From assembly GCA_030018495.1 (NCBI GenBank), contig JASEFS010000028.1:1-48283 (forward strand): a stretch of 48,283 bases of DNA. Direction: 5' to 3'. The notes below the pieces were generated by a model. The model had not been told where the DNA came from. It saw only the letters and a list, made by a program, of their open reading frames with translations, and made no database searches. The stretch comes from Deltaproteobacteria bacterium (GTDB lineage Bacteria; Desulfobacterota; Desulfobaccia; Desulfobaccales; 0-14-0-80-60-11). Of the stretch, positions 26,822 to 35,130 are shown one piece after another. Numbering within the stretch: the first letter of the stretch is position 1; every line of letters starts with the position of its first letter. Made by a program: the position numbers and the translations under genes.

Positions 26822-26977
26822 GGTTATGCGGGCCGGAAAATGAGATTTTTCATTAAACCGGCTGCCTTCACTCTTCCAATTTGAGCAACCTAAAGCCTTG
26901 GGAGCCTTCCAGGTTTGCCCTTTATCCGCCTGCAATGCTCACGGCTTCCAAACAGGGCTTCCACCGATGCGCGCCTG

Positions 26978-27898
26978 TCAGGAAACGGGCAGGATGATGG
27001 TGACCCAGGTCTGCCCGGCGCCGCTCACTGCCTGCAAACAGCCGCCGTAAGGGGCAAGCAAGCGCTTGGCCATATAAAGGCCAAGACCGGCCCGAGGGTT
27101 GACGGCGGTGCTTTTCGTGGTAAAGAACGGCTCAAAGATGCGGTCAGCCAAGGCGGCAGGAATGCCGCAGCCCGTGTCCCCGATGCGAATAAGACGCCGG
27201 TTCCCCTCCAGCTCCGTTTCCACTGTCAAGCGGCGCAGTTCAACATTTTCCATGGCCTCCAGGGCGTTTTCCACCACGTTGCGAAAACTCTGGCTGAAAT
27301 CCAGGTAATGCCCGTAAATAGGGGGCAGGGCGGCCCCGAAACATAATCGCGTTTGAACCTGATGCTTGAAAAACAAATCATTCTGAAAAAGGGCCAATTC
27401 ATCCTGGTAAAGCCGGTTGAGATCAATATATTGCGGGTCCTCCTGGTCTTCATGAGCGGCCTGGCGGAGGAGATCTCGGGTAATAATCTGCAGGTTCTCA
27501 AGCTCCTGGCTCATTTGTTTGAGCCTTTGCTGACGCTGGGCCAGCAGCATGCCCAACTTTTCCGCCGCGGGCGAGGCCAATTCTGCCAAATACCTTTGCT
27601 CCTCCGAAGCCTTCTGCGCCAATATCTCCAATTGAAAAGACAATACCTGCAGGGGCGCGTTCAGGTTGTGAATGATGCCGTGACAGCGCCGGCCCGCGGC
27701 CGAATGGCGAAAATAGCGCACCAATTCCCTAAGGGCTCTCTCCAGGAGTCCTTCCGGGCCGGCCGACGACGGTGACAAAACCGCGCTTGGCGGCGACTGC
27801 CTGGAAGGACCGCCGGCGCAGTTCGAGGACGGCCTTGTTTTACCACGATCAGCGGCTGGTGCAGGTAATGTTTCAGGCAAAATCTCACCCCCGGCCAT
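26978..27898 (-). CDS. Soluble sensor histidine kinase
   Basis: The C-terminal 230 residues form a kinase core: H-box GIIHNLNAPLQ with the presumed phospho-acceptor H77, N-box NVVENALEAM, G1 IGDTGCGIP, F-box FEPFFTTK and G2 AGLGLYMAK. No membrane span and no recognised sensor domain are present; the first 60 residues are Pro/Ser-rich and probably disordered. The H-box lacks the classic HELRTPL form and is closer to the HNLNNPL style of NtrB-like kinases. It is 302 bp downstream of the HD-GYP gene on the same strand; the REC-SHOCT protein further upstream is the obvious candidate partner. Confidence 0.87.
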   Translation of the reverse strand: MAGGEILPETLPAPAADRGKTRPSSNCAGGPSRQSPPSAVLSPSSAGPEGLLERALRELVRYFRHSAAGRRCHGIIHNLNAPLQVLSFQLEILAQKASEEQRYLAELASPAAEKLGMLLAQRQQRLKQMSQELENLQIITRDLLRQAAHEDQEDPQYIDLNRLYQDELALFQNDLFFKHQVQTRLCFGAALPPIYGHYLDFSQSFRNVVENALEAMENVELRRLTVETELEGNRRLIRIGDTGCGIPAALADRIFEPFFTTKSTAVNPRAGLGLYMAKRLLAPYGGCLQAVSGAGQTWVTIILPVS

Positions 27899-28200
27899 GC
27901 CTGTAAGGCTCGTTTATTGCTTTATTGCTTGTTTAGCAGAAACCATACCAGCCGCCGGACGGAATTTTTTCAAGAAGTAACGGTCTTTAGGCGGCCAAGT
28001 ATGGGGCTAAGGCGGGCGAACGGATGAAAGTATAGACTTTGCCATAGAAACATTGTGCCCGTGCGGGGAGGGCTCGGGAATGCTACTTGATGTTAACTTT
28101 CAATTCCATGGATTGAGTTGGGACTTGGGGTCGGCGGCACGGCTTATGGCCCTGGCCCCCGCTAACGGCCTAAATTATAAGGGTGCCTGGCAATGATTAG
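27899..28200. other. Gene-free 302 bp between kinase and HD-GYP genes
   Basis: No gene, clear promoter or convincing hairpin was found. The stretch upstream of the kinase (near 27978-27998) holds a GC-rich segment that partly resembles one upstream of the REC-SHOCT gene, but the match is too short to call. Confidence 0.4.
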
Positions 28201-28866
28201 CTAAATTTGCGAGAGGCCGGCGCTGATAAACTCGAGAAATTCCCGGGTCAGATCAGGATCAAACTGCCTCCCCGATTGCAAAGCGATTTCCTTAACGGCG
28301 GCGCGGGGAGTAAACCGACCCCGATAAGGCCGGTCGGTAACCAGCGCGTCATAAACGTCGGCCAGCGCGGTGAGGCGAGCCAGGAAAGGGATTTCTTCCC
28401 CTGAAAGTCCAAGGGGATACCCCTGTCCATCCCAGCGCTCATGATGGCAGAGAATTATTTCCTTTTCTCTCGCAGTTAGGCCAAGGGGCTCAATGATTTT
28501 ATAGCCGATCAGGGGATGGGCGTGGATGTGCTCCCTTTCCTCAGGGGTCAGAGGTCCGGGCTTGAGAAGAATGGCATCGCTGATGCCGATTTTGCCGATA
28601 TCGTGCAAATAAACCGCAGTCCTCAGCGCCAGCAAGTCATCGGCAGGCAGACACAAAAAACGGGCAAAACGGACGGCCAAGTCTGTTACTCGGGTTGAGT
28701 GCCGCCCGCTATAAGGGTCCCGGGCAGACAGCGTGCGCAGCAGAGCGCTGATGGAATCCGTAAGCTGCGGGGATGCCGTCCGCCTCGCGGCGACCGGCTC
28801 GAAAGAGCCGCCGGCCACCACGTCAGGCCTAAAGCGATTGGAAGCGATAGCTTTGCCGATATTCAA
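28201..28866 (-). CDS. HD-GYP domain protein, probable cyclic-di-GMP phosphodiesterase
   Basis: The domain occupies almost the whole 221 residues: HSTRVTDLAVRFA helix, LHDIGKIG (H88, D89), HPLIGYKII, HHERWDGQGYP (GYP at 149-151) and ALADVYDALVTDRPYR. All catalytic positions of the active class look present. Such enzymes hydrolyse cyclic di-GMP to pGpG or GMP in the cytoplasm. There is no REC domain, but the gene begins 25 bp after a stand-alone REC protein ends, so the pair may work like the usual REC-HD-GYP fusion. Confidence 0.9.
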   Translation of the reverse strand: MNIGKAIASNRFRPDVVAGGSFEPVAARRTASPQLTDSISALLRTLSARDPYSGRHSTRVTDLAVRFARFLCLPADDLLALRTAVYLHDIGKIGISDAILLKPGPLTPEEREHIHAHPLIGYKIIEPLGLTAREKEIILCHHERWDGQGYPLGLSGEEIPFLARLTALADVYDALVTDRPYRGRFTPRAAVKEIALQSGRQFDPDLTREFLEFISAGLSQI

Positions 28867-28891
28867 GACAATGCCTTTTGGGCGGCGCCGG

Positions 28892-29542
28892 TCATATGCA
28901 CAGGCGCTGTTTTAAAGTTTGATATTCTCCTTCAGTGATCAGACTCTCCTGATAAAGGTGGCGCAGCCGCAGCAAATCAGCCTGACATTGATCCCTCCGG
29001 TTAGAGACCGCATTCAGCCTGGGAAATGGAAAGGATGGAGAAAAGCTCCTGGCATCGGTCATCGGCTGCTCTCCGCCAACCTCATTTTGCTTTGCAGGGG
29101 CAAGGTCTGTCAGCTTGGCCGTCAAGACATCCAGCTTTTGAAGAAGTTCCTGATTTTGCCGGTGGAGCACCAGGAGTCTGGCGGCGTTGGCTACGGCGAT
29201 ATCTATTTCTTGAAGTTTGAAAGGCTTGCGCAGATAGTCGTAGGCTCCCTCCCGGATCGCCTGCATGGCGCTGTCAAGGGAGGCGTAGCCGGTCATGACC
29301 ACCACCAGGGTGGCTTTGTCTTTCTGCTTGGCGGCCCTGAGCACGGCCATACCGTCGGCTTCCGGCAATACCAAGTCGGTGATCACCAGGGAATAATCTC
29401 CCTTCAGCAAGAGATCCTGAGCCTCCCTTCCATTTATCGCCAAGTCAACATGGTGGCCCTTATCGCGCAGGAAGCCGGCCAAAGCCTCTCCCAGATTGAG
29501 GTCATCTTCTGCAATTAGAATACTAAGTACGGTCCCGTTCAT
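28892..29542 (-). CDS. Response regulator with C-terminal SHOCT-like domain
   Basis: Residues 5-125 form a receiver domain: acidic pocket EDD (12-14), phospho-acceptor D56 in VITDLVLP, Thr in VVMTGYAS and Lys in YLRKPFK. A coiled-coil segment (about 128-150) follows. The last 40 residues (QADLLRLRHLYQESLITEGE and on) match the SHOCT pattern, a short helical domain usually found at the ends of membrane or secreted proteins. No DNA-binding domain is present, so output is probably through protein contact. It is first in a trio with the HD-GYP and kinase genes. Confidence 0.85.
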   Translation of the reverse strand: MNGTVLSILIAEDDLNLGEALAGFLRDKGHHVDLAINGREAQDLLLKGDYSLVITDLVLPEADGMAVLRAAKQKDKATLVVVMTGYASLDSAMQAIREGAYDYLRKPFKLQEIDIAVANAARLLVLHRQNQELLQKLDVLTAKLTDLAPAKQNEVGGEQPMTDARSFSPSFPFPRLNAVSNRRDQCQADLLRLRHLYQESLITEGEYQTLKQRLCI

Positions 29543-29897
29543 TATTAATATTGGTATGTAAAACAGGCGTCTTTTTGAATTCAGCCCGCATTCGGTCTTT
29601 GGCCGCCTGCCTGGGAAGGTCGCTAATCTGCTATGTCAAACTTATCGGCTGCTCGGGATGGCCTGTTAAAAAATCGCCTTTAAGTTTCAGGGGAACAAAT
29701 TCCGATGCACAGCTTCTTGAGGGACTAAGTTCCGTGAGGCGGGTGATTTTGGGCGGCCTATACTTCGAAAGAGCTTTCGGAAGAGGTTCGGTTTGTGAAC
29801 CGCCCCCGCAAGGGGTTTCGTCAAAACGTGGTTCGGCAATTATTTCCAGTAATCAAATGCTGGAGTGAGCAAAGATTAGTTAGGGAGGCTCGGGATA
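29543..29897. other. Gene-free 355 bp with a cluster of short hairpins
   Basis: No credible gene. Between 29751 and 29815 several complementary segments occur: CGAAAG/CTTTCG (29766-29779), GGTTC/GAACC (29785-29801), GGGCGG/CCGCCC (29751-29756 with 29800-29805) and CCCC-GCAA-GGGG (29804-29815) with a GNRA loop on the plus strand. Some of these pairings exclude each other. It could be a structured leader or small RNA, but no known family is recognised. Confidence 0.35.
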
Positions 29898-30545
29898 TTA
29901 GAAAAAGTCCGTGAGGAAGGGATTGTTTTCCTTTTCCTGTCCCAATGTTGAATTGGGGGAGCCTCCATAATCATGGCCCGGCCAGATAACAGTGTCATCA
30001 GGGAGCGGCATGATTTTTTCCTGAAGCGACCGGATCAGGCTATCCAGAGAGCCTCCCGGCAGGTCGATGCGGCCGGCGGCCTCCACAAACAGGGTGTCGC
30101 CGGTGAACAGGTGCCCCGGAAAGGCCAGGCAGATGGAGCCGGGGGTATGTCCGGGGGTGTGGATGACGGCGGCCTCCCAGTCCCCCAGGTGAAGAGATTG
30201 GCCGTCTTCCACCGGAAGGTCAACCCGGGTGAGGGGCGGGAAGCCTTCGGCCTGCGCCATGGCCTGCATCTCCGGGCGGCTGAAGAACTCCCAGTCCAGG
30301 CGGTGCATCACCACCGGCGCGCCGGTTTCCCTGACCCAGTGATCGTTGCCGGCGGTGTGGTCCGCGTGCCCGTGCGTATTGACGATCCAGCGCAGGCGCC
30401 AGTTCTCCTGGCGCAGGCGGGCCAGCAAGGCAGGGGCCGGTCCGCCCGGATCCACCACCAGGGCTTCCCCCTTGTCGGTGCAGGCCACCAGATAGGTGAT
30501 GATTTCCAGAGGGCCGATTTTTTCAGAAAATATGGCTAAAGGCAT
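29898..30545 (-). CDS. MBL-fold metallo-hydrolase (glyoxalase II / YcbL-like)
   Basis: The beta-lactamase-fold metal site is complete: HGHADH (residues 58-63), HTPGHTPGS, FTGDTLF and WPGHDYGG. Size (215 residues) and absence of the C-terminal glyoxalase II helical domain match the small YcbL-type group. A hydroxyacyl-glutathione hydrolase or other thioester hydrolase role is likely, with sulfur dioxygenase as an alternative. It lies at the end of a minus-strand run, 32 bp after the gene for a secreted helical protein. Confidence 0.88.
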   Translation of the reverse strand: MPLAIFSEKIGPLEIITYLVACTDKGEALVVDPGGPAPALLARLRQENWRLRWIVNTHGHADHTAGNDHWVRETGAPVVMHRLDWEFFSRPEMQAMAQAEGFPPLTRVDLPVEDGQSLHLGDWEAAVIHTPGHTPGSICLAFPGHLFTGDTLFVEAAGRIDLPGGSLDSLIRSLQEKIMPLPDDTVIWPGHDYGGSPNSTLGQEKENNPFLTDFF

Positions 30546-30577
30546 GCAAATGGCCGAGCCTTCATTGCGCCGCCATT

Positions 30578-31108
30578 CTATTTGTTCAGGAACCGAAAGA
30601 CCATCTCCTGGTTGCGCAGGGCGTAGATTTCCGCCTTGATAGACTGGACATGGGCTCTTTCGTATTCACTCTTGGCCTGGCGCTGTAACGAGATGGCCTG
30701 ATCGGTCTGTCCCCGGGCTTCGGCTTGCTCACCCTTCTTTTCCTTGTCTTCGGCAGAGGCCATCAATTGATCCGCCTGAGCCAAGGCATCCTCACAAAGC
30801 TTTTTGTTAATAGCTTCCTGCTGCGTCTCCTTATCCGTCAACTGCCGCGCCTGCTGGGCCGGAGAGCATTCCTTGACAAGGATGGAGAACAAGGAGTTGG
30901 CCTCTTTCACCAGGGCCTTGGCTTCGGCGGTATACTTGTCGTTCAATTTCTTTTCAGCCTTGTTCAGCAGGTCGCTGGCGCGCTTGTAGATGATGGCGTG
31001 ATCGGGACCGCAGGCCGTGGTATTAGTGGTCTGGGCCAGCCCGCCGTGGACCAGGGTCAGACTGATGAGAAAGGCCGCGAACAGACAAAAATAACGTGAA
31101 TGCGACAT
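30578..31108 (-). CDS. Secreted alpha-helical protein of unknown function
   Basis: A signal peptide is clear (about residues 1-25, cleavage probably after GGLA). The remaining 150 residues are strongly helical, rich in Ala, Lys, Gln and Glu, with heptad-like spacing and two conserved-looking Cys residues (CGPDHA near 33 and LVKECSPAQ near 80) plus a third in KKLCEDA. It is probably periplasmic. No family is recognised and no function is proposed. Confidence 0.7.
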   Translation of the reverse strand: MSHSRYFCLFAAFLISLTLVHGGLAQTTNTTACGPDHAIIYKRASDLLNKAEKKLNDKYTAEAKALVKEANSLFSILVKECSPAQQARQLTDKETQQEAINKKLCEDALAQADQLMASAEDKEKKGEQAEARGQTDQAISLQRQAKSEYERAHVQSIKAEIYALRNQEMVFRFLNK

Positions 31109-31129
31109 GAGTTCATCCTCTGAGAGAAT

Positions 31130-31375
31130 TCAATGAAGTTGGAAGGTTTCCGTAATAGCTCGTTGAAATTTGGGACGGTAAATCAGATCGAAGGCCAAAT
31201 CCTTGCCTGGAAACAGTTTTAAGGCCTGACTGCGGATATTTTCCACCACCTGTTCCGCCTGGGCGAGGGAGAAGCGGCCGGCACGGATTTCACTTAAAGC
31301 CAAATCCACCATGAACCGCAGGTAGCGGAGATTGCGGTTTTCCTCCCGTATAGCTGCTTGCAATTCCTTGTCCAC
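31130..31375 (-). CDS. Conserved-looking 81-residue protein of unknown function
   Basis: The protein is short, soluble and mostly helical, with no signal peptide. A segment LSEIRAGRFSLAQAEQVVEN is followed by RSQALKLFPGKDLAFDLIY. Spacing of 21 bp to the next gene and 66 bp from the L,D-transpeptidase gene on the same strand supports a real gene. Function is not recognised. Confidence 0.65.
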   Translation of the reverse strand: MDKELQAAIREENRNLRYLRFMVDLALSEIRAGRFSLAQAEQVVENIRSQALKLFPGKDLAFDLIYRPKFQRAITETFQLH

Positions 31376-31441
31376 TTGATCCCACCCTCGGCCTTCCCAG
31401 GGGCAGTCCAGCGCTGCCTTTAATCGGCAGGGTCAGAGGTC

Positions 31442-32425
31442 TTATTCTAACCTGGCATCCCCGGACTGTAAAGGAAAAAGCCCCAGCTGTCGGGGTTTGG
31501 GAGATTCAGAAATGGTGAGTTCTTCCGGTTTGGCAACCGTCTTGGTGACATCCTGGGCGATGCCGGTCTTGCCTTTTAACACCAGGCTGACCTTGTGCCA
31601 ATCGATGCGGTCCTGCAAACGGTGGCTTTCCACCAGTTCCTTAACCCAAGCCATGCCATCAAACTTCTTTCCATAAATGTTGGGATGCGCTTCCAAATAG
31701 ATTTTGCCCTGAACCGTGAGGGCCATTTTAACCGGTTGATATATGATTTTGACCATGTTGCCCACCTCAACCAGAGGAAAGAGTTGGGCGATTTCTTCAG
31801 GGAGCATGCGGATGCAGCCATGAGAGACCGCATGACCGACGCTCCAGGGGCGGTTAGTGGCGTGGATGCCGACCCCGGGGGCGGAAGTACCTATCCAATA
31901 GGGGCCCAGAGGATTTTGCGGGCCGGGCTGGACGCGATCCAGAACTTCTCTGCCCAGATCGGCCATTTCTTCCCGAATGGAAGCCGGCACTATCCAAGTA
32001 GGATTTTTGGCTTTGTTGACGATGTAATAATCGCCGTCGGGGGTAGGCCAGGAGCGGCGGCCGACCGCCAAGGAATAACGGCGCTGATAGGCACCCTGAT
32101 GAAAATGGTAGAGCTTGAGCTCCGGCAGATTGATCACCAGACCGTGGCTCAGTTCAGTGGGCACGATGTGAGTGTCGTCCACAATAACGGTTTGGCCGGG
32201 CTTGAGGCGGAAAGGTTTTCCCACTTTATTGCGCTGGGCCAGGATTTCAAACCTGACCCCCTTTTCCTGAGCCAGGCGGGCCAGGTCGATGGCTTTGGTG
32301 ACTTCGAAGGTTTCTTCGCCGCCCCGCACCAGGTAATACAAAAATGGGGAAGGGATGTCGGCTCGGGCCAGTGAGGCGGCAATCAACAAAATACCCAGCA
32401 ATAAACCGATCCAGCTCAAACGCAT
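31442..32425 (-). CDS. L,D-transpeptidase (YkuD family)
   Basis: The YkuD catalytic block is intact: GIHATNRPWSVG with H188 and SHGCIRM with the nucleophile C204. A signal peptide covers residues 1-22. An N-terminal segment with KPGQTVIV suggests a LysM-like peptidoglycan-binding part, and the catalytic domain starts near 94 (GLVINLPELKLYHF). These enzymes form 3-3 cross-links in peptidoglycan or attach proteins to it. Its ATG shares one base with the TGA of the upstream gene (TGATG). Confidence 0.92.
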   Translation of the reverse strand: MRLSWIGLLLGILLIAASLARADIPSPFLYYLVRGGEETFEVTKAIDLARLAQEKGVRFEILAQRNKVGKPFRLKPGQTVIVDDTHIVPTELSHGLVINLPELKLYHFHQGAYQRRYSLAVGRRSWPTPDGDYYIVNKAKNPTWIVPASIREEMADLGREVLDRVQPGPQNPLGPYWIGTSAPGVGIHATNRPWSVGHAVSHGCIRMLPEEIAQLFPLVEVGNMVKIIYQPVKMALTVQGKIYLEAHPNIYGKKFDGMAWVKELVESHRLQDRIDWHKVSLVLKGKTGIAQDVTKTVAKPEELTISESPKPRQLGLFPLQSGDARLE

Positions 32426-33186
32426 CAGTAGTCCACCTCGGCCATATAAGGAAAATGGTCGGAAGGGTAACGCCCCTCTCGATTATGGTCAATAATAGCC
32501 ACCTGCCTGACCCGAAAAGGCGGCGTAACGAGAATCCAATCAATGCGGCTGCCCCGGGGCTTGCCGTCAAAGGCGTGCTGGGTGGGCCTCTCCTCAGATA
32601 CCGGGTGCAGGGCCCGCCAGGTATCCAGCAGATTGCTGCCGGACCCGAGAAGCTGCCTATAAACCTGGGCATCCGGCGGTTCGTTGAAATCCCCTGCCAG
32701 GATCAAAGGTCTTTCCTGAGTCAAGAAAAATTCCCGAATCATACGCGAACCTTCCAGCCTGGCCTGTTCCGAAATATGGTCCAGATGAGTATCGGCGAAC
32801 CAAAACCAGAGGTCCCGCCCTTTTTCCCGGAAGAGGCCGTAGGTCACCATGCGGGGGAAGGCGCTGTCCCAACTTTTGCTGCGATGTTCATCGGGTGTTT
32901 TCGACAGCCAGAACTCAGCGCTGTTTTTTGCATCAAAAACCGCGGTGCGATAAAAAATGGTGGGATACTGGCAGGTGCGGTCAACATCGCGGTGTTCCAC
33001 CAGGGGCTGATATTCGGGAAGCTGCCGGGTGAGGAATTCCAGTTGCGGCACCGTGCCCTCCTGGGTCCCCAACAGATCCGGCCGATAAAGCAGAATGGTT
33101 TCCACCACCAGGTCTTTGCGGAAGTCCCACTGGTTCGGGCCGTCCAAGGGGTTGGCGAAGCGCAGGTTAAAGGTCATGATGCGCAT
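32425..33186 (-). CDS. Endonuclease/exonuclease/phosphatase (EEP) family hydrolase
   Basis: The EEP fold is shown by MTFNLRFAN at the N-terminus, LLGTQEG (metal-binding Glu), ADTHLDH, LAGDFNEPP, RIDWILV and PSDHFPYMAEV at the C-terminus, which give the full set of catalytic Asn, Glu, Asp and His positions. At 253 residues with no signal peptide it is probably cytoplasmic. The exact substrate (phosphodiester, phosphatidylinositol-like or nucleic acid) cannot be read from sequence. It starts 7 bp after the dGTPase gene and overlaps the next gene by one base. Confidence 0.9.
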   Translation of the reverse strand: MRIMTFNLRFANPLDGPNQWDFRKDLVVETILLYRPDLLGTQEGTVPQLEFLTRQLPEYQPLVEHRDVDRTCQYPTIFYRTAVFDAKNSAEFWLSKTPDEHRSKSWDSAFPRMVTYGLFREKGRDLWFWFADTHLDHISEQARLEGSRMIREFFLTQERPLILAGDFNEPPDAQVYRQLLGSGSNLLDTWRALHPVSEERPTQHAFDGKPRGSRIDWILVTPPFRVRQVAIIDHNREGRYPSDHFPYMAEVDY

Positions 33187-33193
33187 GGCGGCC

Positions 33194-34357
33194 TCAGGCG
33201 AACTTCAAGGGCAGCGGCTGGGGAAAAAACAATTCCTGGCACTGCCGCAGAAAATAGGCATCCGTCATTGAGGCGATAAAATCCCTGACGATCTCTGCCG
33301 GTTGAAGACTCTCCAGATACCCGCCAGCCATGGACGCCAGAAAGTCGGTCCAGATGGGGGAGGCCAGCCGTTTTTCCCGAACATCCTGCAATAATCGTGC
33401 AAAGAGGGCGGAGCACAATTCCTCGATCTTGCCGGTTTCCTCTTTAATGCGGGGATTGTTGTAAATGCGTTCATAATTAAAATCCCGGAGGACCTTCAGC
33501 GCCTGGCCCACCTCCGGGCTGTAGCCCACATAATTTTTTTGATAACTGTGATTAATGAGGTCGCTGACCAGGCTGTAGACTATGGCGCCGTTGGTGCGCC
33601 CCAGGCGCTCCTGGACGACCTCGGGCAAATCGTCCCGCCGGACCAGGTTAAGCGTAATGGCGTCTTCCAGGTCCCGGCCGATGTAGCTGATGGTGTCGGC
33701 CAGACGCACCACGCAGCCTTCCAGAGTCATGGGCTTGAGTGGAATGCCGGGGTCCGCCAACTTCAGGCGGATCTCTTCCTCCAGCCGTTCGAAGGTCTTT
33801 TCCCGATCCGGGGCGAGGCGCTCCAGGTGGGTCTCGCCGTCATGGCAGAGAATGCCGTCCAACACCTGGAGGGAAAGGTTCAGACCGCGGCCGTCTTTTT
33901 CAACCCGGTCCAAAAACCAGACACCTTGGACGCTGTGCAGAAACGGGCCGATGCCATGCTCTTGGCAGAGTCGGGACAGGATGCGCTCGCCGTCATGGCC
34001 GAAAGGCGGATGCCCGATGTCGTGACCTAAAGCAATGGCTTCCAGCAGGTCCTCGTTCAGGCGCAAATAACGGCCGATGGTGCGGGAAATTTTGGAGAGA
34101 AGCTGAACGTGCAAGACCCGGTGGCTGATGTGTTCGTGCTCGATCAGATAGAAGACCTGGGTCTTATCGATATAACGGGTATAGGCTCGGGAGTGCAGGA
34201 TGCGGTCGGCATCAACCGCGAAATTCTGACGGTGGCCCTCGGCGATGCGTTCTTCAAAGCGGCGCCGAATGGCTTGGCTGCTCTTGGCGGCGTGGGGGGA
34301 AAGCCAGGTCTCCTCCTCCCGATCCAGGTTGCGCCGAAGTTCCCCCAAATCAACCAT
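33194..34357 (-). CDS. dgt: Deoxyguanosinetriphosphate triphosphohydrolase-like protein
   Basis: HD-domain dNTP triphosphohydrolases split dGTP into deoxyguanosine and triphosphate. Visible motifs include RILHSRAYTRYIDKTQVF, EHEHISHRVLHV (metal His), ALGHDIGHPPFGHDGE (HD pair) and the C-terminal CVVRLADTISYIGRDLEDA. The frame is open to an ATG at 34414, but the ATG at 34357 has GGGGGAG 4-5 nt upstream and begins with the usual family N-terminus, so 387 residues are preferred. It is first in the minus-strand run that ends with the MBL hydrolase. Confidence 0.9.
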   Translation of the reverse strand: MVDLGELRRNLDREEETWLSPHAAKSSQAIRRRFEERIAEGHRQNFAVDADRILHSRAYTRYIDKTQVFYLIEHEHISHRVLHVQLLSKISRTIGRYLRLNEDLLEAIALGHDIGHPPFGHDGERILSRLCQEHGIGPFLHSVQGVWFLDRVEKDGRGLNLSLQVLDGILCHDGETHLERLAPDREKTFERLEEEIRLKLADPGIPLKPMTLEGCVVRLADTISYIGRDLEDAITLNLVRRDDLPEVVQERLGRTNGAIVYSLVSDLINHSYQKNYVGYSPEVGQALKVLRDFNYERIYNNPRIKEETGKIEELCSALFARLLQDVREKRLASPIWTDFLASMAGGYLESLQPAEIVRDFIASMTDAYFLRQCQELFFPQPLPLKFA

Positions 34358-34512
34358 TCTTCTCCCCCGAAAGTAATGATAGCATAGGGGAAATTTGTCC
34401 TCAAGAGAAAGCAAAGACTCTGAATCTGGATTTCTTAAAGAAGGTGTATTATTTATATAACCAAGGCTCAGATTAGGAAATTCAGGCGGCTTCCGGCCTG
34501 AAGGGAGGGAAT

Positions 34513-34794
34513 ATGGTCAAGGTGCTGCTCGAGAGAACCATTAAGGGTAAAAACGTCGGCGAAATCGTCAGGCTCCTCAGACAAATGCGCGTCCTGGCCA
34601 TGCAGCAGCCCGGCTATATTTCCGGGGAAACCATGCACGCCCTGGATGACCCCAACCATTATCTGGTCATCAGCACCTGGGAATCTTTGGAGCACTGGCA
34701 GTCCTGGTACGATAATCCGGACCGGCAAAGGCTGCAGGCGGAAATCGACAGCAAGCTGGAATCGCCGACGCGCCTCAGGGTTTTTACTTACTGA
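34513..34794 (+). CDS. Antibiotic-biosynthesis-monooxygenase (ABM) domain protein
   Basis: A single ferredoxin-like ABM domain makes up the 93 residues: an N-terminal strand, the AMQQPGYISGE turn, NHYLVISTWES and HWQSWYDNPDRQ. Such proteins include monooxygenases acting without cofactor and proteins of unknown role. A GGAGGG site lies just before the ATG. It is alone on the plus strand, divergent from dgt. Confidence 0.85.
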   Translation: MVKVLLERTIKGKNVGEIVRLLRQMRVLAMQQPGYISGETMHALDDPNHYLVISTWESLEHWQSWYDNPDRQRLQAEIDSKLESPTRLRVFTY

Positions 34795-35130
34795 CGAATT
34801 GTTCAGAATTTCGCTAATATATTTTTCTCCTAAAGCGTTCTTGCACCTTTGCGTGAGATATTTTTTTCTCTCGCAAAGGCGGCAAGGCGCAAAGGTCGCA
34901 AAATATGTACCGAATTTATAAAAAGTTAACCCCTGACCCCTGACCCCGGGCCCCTGGCCCCGGGCCCCGGGCCTCTGATCCCTGATCCCTGCCTCCTGGT
35001 CACCAGCAGACGAAATTGTTTCCCTGCCGAAACTTATTAAACCCATTTTTAACAAATTCCGACTCCCCTTGAGAAAAAACCGTAAAGTTAGTGCAGCATT
35101 CTCCCGAATGGGAGGAAAACATCTGGAATT
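34795..35130. repeat. Gene-free 336 bp with a hairpin and an eleven-unit heptad tract
   Basis: CCTTTGCG and CGCAAAGG (34846-34879) form a long hairpin that continues as GAGA/TCTC around a T-run. From 34928 to 35004 the DNA divides into eleven consecutive heptads: AACCCCT, GACCCCT, GACCCCG, GGCCCCT, GGCCCCG, GGCCCCG, GGCCTCT, GATCCCT, GATCCCT, GCCTCCT, GGTCACC. No gene is present. Confidence 0.7.

Noticed and set aside
27975-29615. Shared AAAGACCG motif upstream of the kinase and REC-SHOCT genes
   Set aside because: Only about eight bases match with GC-rich flanks in different order; too short to call an operator.
29785-29815. tRNA-like GGTTCG segment
   Set aside because: No acceptor stem, anticodon arm or CCA end could be fitted around it.
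29551-29868. 105-residue plus-strand open frame
   Set aside because: It has no ribosome site and covers the hairpin cluster; the translation looks random.
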